The position numbers were made by a program, and so were the translations under genes. Below are positions 57,584 to 64,000 of a stretch of 64,000 nucleotides of DNA, piece after piece (position 1 is the first letter of the stretch; every line of letters starts with the position of its first letter). Where the stretch lies: positions 12,686,001 to 12,750,000 of the forward strand of contig OX327693.1 in NCBI GenBank assembly GCA_946807835.1, read 5' to 3'. The notes under the pieces were generated by a model. The model made no database searches, had not been told where the DNA came from, and worked only from the letters and a program-made list of their open reading frames with translations. The stretch comes from Ailanthus altissimus (taxonomy: Eukaryota; Streptophyta; Magnoliopsida; Sapindales; Simaroubaceae).

Positions 57584-60500
57584 TCACAAAGTAGTGACTC
57601 CAGTTAAGTCCTTGCATAGGACGAACTTAACTGAGGGTAGTGGCTTAGTCAACATATCAGCAGGGTTTTTAGATGACGCTATCTTTGTTAGACTAACTTC
57701 ACCACTTTGGACAATCTCTCGAATGTAATGGAGCCTCACATTAATGTGTTTCGACCTCTCATGGAACACTTGATGCTTGCTTAGGTGTATGGCACTCTGG
57801 CTGTCACAATACACACCGGTGTTCATATCTTCACTAGCCAATATCTTCGCGCATATGCCTTTTAACCACACGGCCTCCTTGATAGCTTCACCAACAGCTA
57901 TGTACTCTGCCTTTGTGGTAGATAGTGTAACCACGTGTTGTAGAACTGATCTCCAACACACACTACACCCAAATACTGTGAATACGTAGCCCGTCAACGA
58001 TCTTCTCTTATCAAGATCACCTGCATAATCTGAGTCTAAGTACCCTCTTATTATTTCATTGCTGTCCTCATCCCTCTTATACACTAACCCGTGATTCGAC
58101 GTTCCCTTGAGATATCTTAGAATCCACTTTACTGCAAGCCAGTGATCTTTTCCCAGATTCACTATGTATCTACTTACCACACTCATAGCTTGTTCTATGT
58201 CTGGTCTTATGCAAACCATTGCATACATGATGCTCCCCACAGCGCTTGCATACTGTACTTTGCTCATCTGCAGTTTCTCCTCATCGGATGTCGGCGACTG
58301 TGCTGCTGAAAGTCTGAAATGCATGGCCAAAGGAGTAGAGACAGCCTTCGCGTTTGACATACCAAACTTTTTCAAAATTTTAACTATATATCGCTGTTGG
58401 GACAAGAAGATAACATCTCTTCTTTCCCTCACAATATCCATACCCAAAATTCTCTTCGCTACTCCCAAATCCTTCATTTCAAACTCACCACTCAACTGCT
58501 TCTTGAGCTTCTGTATTTCTTCCATGTTCTTGCATGCGATCAATATATCATCAACGTATAGAAGTAAATACATCATCCCACAACTTATGTTCTTGAAGTA
58601 CACACATCCATCATACTTACTCCTACTAAAGCCACAAGCCATCATAAACTCATCAAATCTTATATACCACTGTCTAGGTGATTGCTTAACCCGTACAATG
58701 ACTTCTTTAGCAAACAAGCATGATCTTCTTTTCTGGGCTCCTCGAACCCTTGCAGCTGTGCCATGTATATCGTTTCTTCAAGCTCTCCATGTAGAAAAAG
58801 TTGTCTTTACATCCATTTGCTCTAGATGTAAATCAAGGTTTACACACATGGTTAACAAAATTCTAATAGATGTGTGCTTGACAACTAGAGAGAATATCTC
58901 ATAAAAATTGACTCCCTCTCTCTGAGTAAAACTTTGTGCTACTAACCTAGCCTTGAATCTCGTAGGCTCAATCCCTGGTATCCCCTCCTTCACTTTATAC
59001 ACCCACTTGCACCCGACTAGCTTCTTTTGAGGTCTCTCCACCAACTTCCAAGTATTGTTCTTCCTAAGAGAACAAATTTCTTCTTCTATGGCCTGCTGCC
59101 ATTCTTTCTTATTTTTACTCTTCATAGTCTCATCATATGTCCTAGGCTCATCATACTCAAGAGTGTAAGCAGAATTAAAGGCATGAGCAATTAAGTCTGC
59201 TTGTGCATACCTGACTGGTGGGTTAATCGTTCTCTTTAGCCTATCTCTAGTAAGCTGGTACTCTTCAAGTTCTAACTCATGAGTTCTAGTCTTTCTTTGG
59301 GTGGACTTGGAGGAACTTGTCGGTGTTCTTGGTTCATCTTCAAGGATCTCTTTGTTGAAGTGTAGTGTTGATCTGGGGGCATATCAGATCCATTTTCAGG
59401 CTCTACTTCAACTTCTATTGACTCAGGTGCTGAGTTCACCATACCTTGTATCCTTGTATTCCTTCGGGATATCTTATGAATACCCCTTTGATAACTTTAG
59501 GTTCCAACTTCCCCTCCTTAACTTGTACAAAGGTAGGGCAACCAAATATTCTGTGAGGTGGTCATACTTTGGAGAATTGCCAAACCATTTCTCTTCTGGC
59601 GTCTTGAAGTCAATTGCTGAAGAGGGACTTCTGTTAATCAAGTAAGCTGCAATCACTACAGCTTCTCCCCAGAATGTCTTGGACATCTTCGCATTGGTAA
59701 GCATGCATCTAACCCTTTCAAGTAGGGTCATGTTCATCTTCTCAGCTACTCCATTCTGCTGCGGTGTTGATCTTACCGTTCTATGCCTTGCAATCCCATG
59801 CTTGGCACAAAACCCATCAAACTCTCTGTTGCAAAATTTAAGGCCATTGCTAGTTCTCAACCTCTTCACTCTTTTGCCAGTCTGATTCTCAACAAGAGTA
59901 TTCTAAGTCTTGAACACATCAAATACTTGATCCTTACTCTTCAACACATAGACCCACAGCTTCCTCGAATAGTCATCAATCAAGCTGAGAAAATACCTGG
60001 CACTACCATAAGTAGTTGTCCGAGCTGGTCCCCAAAGATCCGAGTATATGTAGTCAAGAGTCCCCTTAGTCTTGTGCTCGCCGGTACTGAACCTCACCCT
60101 ATGTGCTTTCCTTAGCACACAATGCTCACAAAACTCTAAGGGCTGGAACTTATCCTCACTAAAAGCCTTTTAACTATATAACTCCTTTAGGTTTCTCTTG
60201 CCTAAGTGTGCCAGTCTAAGATGTCACAACTTGGTTTGCATACTCTCATCATCTACAGAGAATAGTGTAGAACCGCTCACGACTTCACCCTTAAGCACAT
60301 AAACACCTTTGCGCTTCTCTCCTCTCATCACCACCATGGAACCTTTCAAAACTCTTAAAATCCCTCCGTCGATCCTGATGGAACATCCATTCTGGTTTAA
60401 AGTCCCCAATGTGATCAAGTTTCTCTTTAAGTCAAGAACATACTTAACATTTGTCAACTCTCTCACTCACCCATCATGCAGCCTAAGCTTAACACTACCA

Positions 60501-61462
60501 ATTTCCATCATCTGACACACAATGTCATTACCCATTAACACCTTACCACCACTAATAGGTTGAAAATTTGTAAACCAAGACTTGTGTGGGCACATGTGAA
60601 AAGTACAACCAGAATCTAAAACCCATTGTTCAGAGTTCATACCATCAGTAGCGACGAGTGTCTCTGCGCTGTCATAGCTATCATCATAGGCAGGCGCAGC
60701 ATCCGCTTTCTTCTTGTCTTGTGCTTTCTTCTCAAAACAGTCCTTTATGAAGTGCCCCTCTTTCTTGCAGCAATAGCACTTCTTAGAAGTCCTAGATTTC
60801 GACCTTGAGCCTTTTTTCTCCTCATCTTTATATGAGGGCCTTCCTCTTACAGATAAACTTTCTGCATTGCCCACGGTTTGCTTTCCTAATAACTTTGAGT
60901 TTAATGATGATTTCACATCACTCATCGTTAAACTCTCTCTGTCATAGAGTAACGTATCAACAAAACTCTCATAGCTCTTAGGGAGTGAACTCAGCAGGAT
61001 AATTGCTTTATCTTCATCTTCTATCTTGATGTTGATAGACTCAAGATCAATGATGATCTTATTGAAGGCGTCTATATAATCTTTCATCGGCGTCCCCTCT
61101 GACATGGACAGCTGATACAGCTTCTTCTTTATATGTAATCTGTTGGCCAAAGATTTTTTCATATAAAAAGAGTCAAGCTTCTTCCAAAAACCTATTGTCG
61201 TCGTCTCACCTGCTACTTCCCTTAATACTTCATCGCTCAATGATAGAACAATTGTGCTATGAGCTCTTTCTTGAATGTCATTTCTTTTTGCCTCAGCTCT
61301 AGATGACTCTAGCGTCTTCTCTTCATCACTAGATGGAGCTGCAGTCTCCTCTAATGCCGAACCAAGCTTTTAGCTCACCAACAACGCCTTAACCTTCATC
61401 TTCTATAGATTGAAGTCATTCGTACCGTTGAATTTCTCTACCTCATACGTGGGTGTGGCCAT
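57584..61462 (-). pseudogene. Tork-type Copia gag-pol polyprotein, full length with nonsense codons
   Basis: An ATG at 61462 (MATPTYEVEKFNG) and the final stop at 57584 are in the same frame, 1293 codons apart, the normal length. Domains in order: gag; zinc knuckle CYCCKKEGHFIKDC; protease VLDSGCTFHMCPH; pre-integrase HLRLAHLGKRNL; integrase YSDLWGPA, IDDYSR and STPQQNGVAEK; RT KWVYKVKEG…, the catalytic YVDDILIA, and LGMDIVRERRDVIFLSQQRY; RNase H LDSDYAGD and KHINVRLHYIRE. About eight or more stops break it, several replacing Trp or Gln (TGG to TGA/TAG type). The RT stretch at 58780-58690 (normally 'KSLYGLKQ') is garbled, and 59126-59473 needs compensating frameshifts. The last 377 codons are open. 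Confidence 0.94.
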
Positions 61463-61479
61463 GTCTGCTAAGAACCAAT

Positions 61480-61491
61480 GCTCTGATACTA
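61480..61491 (-). other. Primer binding site of the Tork-like element
   Basis: On the - strand TAGTATCAGAGC, one change from TGGTATCAGAGC, directly beside the 5' LTR end. Confidence 0.88.
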
Positions 61492-61494
61492 GTT

Positions 61495-62186
61495 TATTGA
61501 AGCGGAAGCACACAAACAAGCAAAAAATTCACCCAAGCAATATAATAATGCAGAACAAGTTACTAGAAAATAAAGAGAGAGAGGGGTAGAAGGAGAACAC
61601 ACAAAGAATTACTTGGTTCGGTAACTTGTCTACGTCCACGGCGGAACAAGATCACACTCTTCTTTTATTATGAATCACAAGGCACTCACAAAGTATGCAT
61701 TTTATAAGAAAGATCACAAAGAAAACTCTCTCTTGCACTCTAGGGATTTTCTCTCACAAAGAATCACAAAGATTATCACTAAGATTTGTTGTTGATCACA
61801 AAGATCTCTTACTTGATCACAAAGATGTGTTTACAAGCCAATTGATAGCTTTTATATAGGCTTTGAGACGACCTAGGTTTACCCTATACATGTGGGAGTC
61901 GTATTAGGGAGTCCTGAAATAAGGAAGTTTCCTTATTTCGGGATACTGTTCCCGTCTCCAGCGCCGAGGCGCTGGGATCTCATCGCTGCATCGCTGATGC
62001 GCTGCGGCGCTCAAGTTCTGGATTGGGCGCTGCGGTGCTAGCGCTTGGTTGTCGCGACGCTAGCGCTTGGTGCGCCCTTCTTTATTTTTTGCCTTCTTTC
62101 GCGTCCGTCTTCAATCCGTGCACACCTTACACACTTGACTTGATCTCCAAATAATATTCTAATGATTTTTAATCAATATTTTCATA
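61495..62186 (-). repeat. 5' LTR of the Tork-like element
   Basis: Aligned along its length with 56793-57514. The + strand start TATTGAAG and end TTCATA each show one transition against TGTTGAAG and TTCACA. Confidence 0.92.
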
Positions 62187-62340
62187 GAAATCTTGATAAT
62201 GAAACAACTCATCACCTTACCAATAATCAGAACAACTTTACTGAGAAAGAAGAGTATGCAGATAATGAATCTCTTATTATTGAAGATGATAAGGCCTAAA
62301 ACATAATAAATTGGTTTTGCTTACTAAATAATGCCTTGAC
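62187..62340 (+). pseudogene. Second Copia relic, continuation after the nested element
   Basis: The text resumes LDNETTHHLTNNQNNF, then KEEYADNESLIIEDDKA. This is the protease region in the form 'LDSGATHHLTxxxxN' of plant Copia elements, with the catalytic D-S-G box changed to D-N-E. It continues the V-V-D-H-G-W-Y that stops at 56792. It fades into AT-rich sequence by about 62340. Confidence 0.8.
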
Positions 62341-63700
62341 TAACATAACAATACACTTAAAAATATACTATGTATTTCATATATCATCAAAAACTTAATT
62401 AGCATTTCAAAATTAATTATTATAACTCTTTAATTATTGAATTTCTTTTATCATTATTGCTTGATAAAAGATCAAGAGACATGTAAAATAATGTTCAAGG
62501 GAATTGCTAACAGAGAGGATTGTATAAACTATTTTTGATTGATCATAATCCAACAAATAAAATCAATTAATTTTCCTTAGACAATAGGCTTGCTTCTATC
62601 TTTTCAATTTTTCACTCAAAACATAAACAATTTGTTTCCAAATTTAAAAGTAAATAAAATTATAAAAAAAATGATAAACAAATTTAAAAGGAACCATTAT
62701 GTACTAAAACTAAGAAAATAATAAACATAATTGCAAACATGGCAAAATATAAAACTATTCCATAAAACATAATAAGTAGTTTTCTAATTTTATTTTAATA
62801 ATTGAGGTTTAATATGTTCATGGAAAGATTAATCATACACTTATTTACAAATTAAGTATACAAGTACTTAGTAATATTATTATACAAACATTTTTAATGT
62901 ATGCTCTAATGACACGTATTAAAAAGTCTCAAATAAAAAAGCAATGAATATGATTTTTTTATAAATAAGAAAATATTTTGATTGGTAATATAGTTTTTAA
63001 ATTCTTAAAATAAAAAATATTGTTCTATTTTTTTTTAGAGAAGTTTCTTAACTCAAGCCCATGCGAACATTGATAATAGAAACCTTATATTATTGTCCTA
63101 TATGTTATTTTCTTTAACCTTTCATTTACTTAATTCTTTTGAAATAACCTTATCGTTTTGGTTTAATCGTATTTATATATTTATTTTAGAAATTAATACT
63201 TTAACCGTAAACTTCGTTGTAAATTTCTTAGCCAGAAGACTACAAACATTAAAAGCTTTAGAAAGATATTTTATTTTATAGTAGTGTTGCATTTATAAAT
63301 TTAAGGGTTGTTTGTTGTTTTAGGTTAATATTAAATTTAGTTTAATTTATCTTATTTAGTCACTTAAGTTATTTATTTATTTAACTTAAAAAAAATTTTA
63401 AGTCAATTTTAATTATAAAGAAGTTTTAACTTTTTATTTAGATTAATATAGAAAAGAAGAATGATATTATAAATAATTTAATATTTATTTTTAAATATTA
63501 AATAAAAGAATAAATAGCTTACTAAAATTCAAGCATTTAACTATATTCAACATTTAGGTTAATTCTGAATTCAGTGAAGAATATAAATATTATCTTAAAA
63601 TAAAAATTTTATGATCTAACTGATGTGTCATTAATATTTTTTAAATATTACTAATATAATAATTATATAATATTAACTAATAATTAACGTAGGTAATAAA
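62341..63700. other. AT-rich intergenic region, nothing recognised
   Basis: No coding, RNA or clear transposon signal. A short open frame at 63093-63281 is hydrophobic and has no supporting features. Confidence 0.55.
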
Positions 63701-64000
63701 TGTGTTTCACTCTTGCTGGTGGGTTCACAATAGTACGTGGGGACAATCCCATGTTAAATTTCTCTCTAGTCTAGCAAGGATAAGCGGATAACTCCGAAGA
63801 CCATAATCGTCTGCAACCAAAAACAAGTTGTACGTGGATGTCAAAATGGCCCTCCAGCTCCAGGAAAACGTCCAAATAAACCGCACCCGATCAAAACCCT
63901 AGGCGAGAGAGAGGATATTTATAATTTCACTTGCATTGTGTTGGTCACAATCATATACCCTGGCTTAAACCCTAGCAGCCCAGCCGCTAGCTGAATCTCT
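63701..64000 (+). promoter_or_regulatory. Probable promoter and 5' leader of a gene that starts beyond the right edge
   Basis: GC content rises sharply after 63700. Two telo boxes (AAACCCTA) lie at 63894-63901 and 63967-63974, with a TATA-like TATTTATA at 63916-63923 between them and a GCCCAG near 63979. In plants, telo boxes near the start site, with GCCCA elements, are typical of ribosomal protein and other translation or cell-growth genes. No ATG-initiated frame is convincing before the window ends. Confidence 0.5.

Larger units (their letters stand above)
56793..62186 (-). mobile_element. Ty1/Copia element, Tork/Tnt1-like, with both LTRs
   Basis: 5394 bp on the - strand: 5' LTR 61495-62186, primer site 61480-61491, gag-pol 61462-57584, polypurine tract just left of 57530, 3' LTR 56793-57514. 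It inserted into the older Copia relic between a Trp-Tyr and a Leu-Asp codon of the protease region. The flanks read GGTAT (left) and GAAAT (right), a decayed 5-bp duplication. The LTRs differ by substitutions and by about 30 bp net in a GC-rich tract, so the insertion is not recent. Confidence 0.95.

Noticed and set aside
1..64000. tRNA, rRNA or snRNA genes
   Set aside because: I looked for A/B-box pairs and conserved RNA cores. Only the SINE-like element at 46570-46711 showed them, and it is not a tRNA gene.

Overview
This window is nuclear DNA of a flowering plant, almost certainly a eudicot. The evidence is its low GC content, GT-AG introns, a chloroplast J-protein gene close to Arabidopsis J20, plant retrotransposon lineages (Tat-type and chromovirus Ty3/gypsy, Tork-like Copia), hAT transposons and MITEs, and plant telo-box promoter elements at the right edge. 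I see no bacterial, plastid or mitochondrial gene block and no CRISPR array. The species cannot be read from the sequence.

Only two host genes look functional. (1) A two-exon DnaJ gene (+ strand, 14489-16507, 195 aa) is a very good match to chloroplast J20. (2) A three-coding-exon gene (- strand, 36582-43252, 550 aa) has a non-coding 5' exon near 44.5 kb. It encodes a Lys/Glu-rich, probably nuclear protein of unknown function, with a conserved N-terminus (MSRCFPFPPPGYEKK) and C-terminus. A third host gene probably starts just beyond the right edge, where a telo-box and TATA-like promoter is visible at 63.88-64.0 kb.

The rest is layered transposon wreckage. 1.6-9.4 kb: a decayed Copia element (gag, protease, integrase, RT, RNase H all recognisable) split in its RNase H by a 2.85-kb solo LTR of a chromovirus with a perfect 5-bp target duplication. 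9.5-10.8 kb: a fragment resembling a gypsy LTR. 10.8-14.1 kb: an Ac-like hAT transposon relic (BED finger, catalytic region, hATC domain) that carries a nested 375-bp MITE with a perfect 8-bp duplication. 18.2-32.4 kb: a Tat-lineage gypsy element with two LTRs, a second solo LTR inside gag, an internal deletion joining protease to the RT active-site region, 193-bp dimeric tandem repeats after pol, and an antisense, apparently spliced extra gene before the 3' LTR. 32.9-34.05 kb: a 1.1-kb imperfect foldback element. 34.2-34.9 kb: a second type of hAT transposase relic.

Right of the Lys-rich gene lie a 637-bp foldback element with a 7-bp duplication, a tRNA-derived SINE-like element with an 18-bp duplication, and two more copies of the chromovirus LTR in inverted orientation (46.85-53.09 kb). 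Between these two LTRs sits an intronless, disabled copy of a cytokinin-activating LOG gene. Then come a gypsy RT/RNase H fragment, a LINE relic (- strand), and a Copia relic (55.0-56.8 and 62.2-62.3 kb) split by a nearly complete Tork-type Copia element (56793-62186, - strand) with both LTRs.

I did not find a convincing new multi-gene system. The most interesting items are the LOG retro-pseudogene between inverted LTRs, the antisense gene and repeats of the Tat element, the two foldback elements with similar GC-rich centres, and the conserved-ends Lys-rich protein gene.
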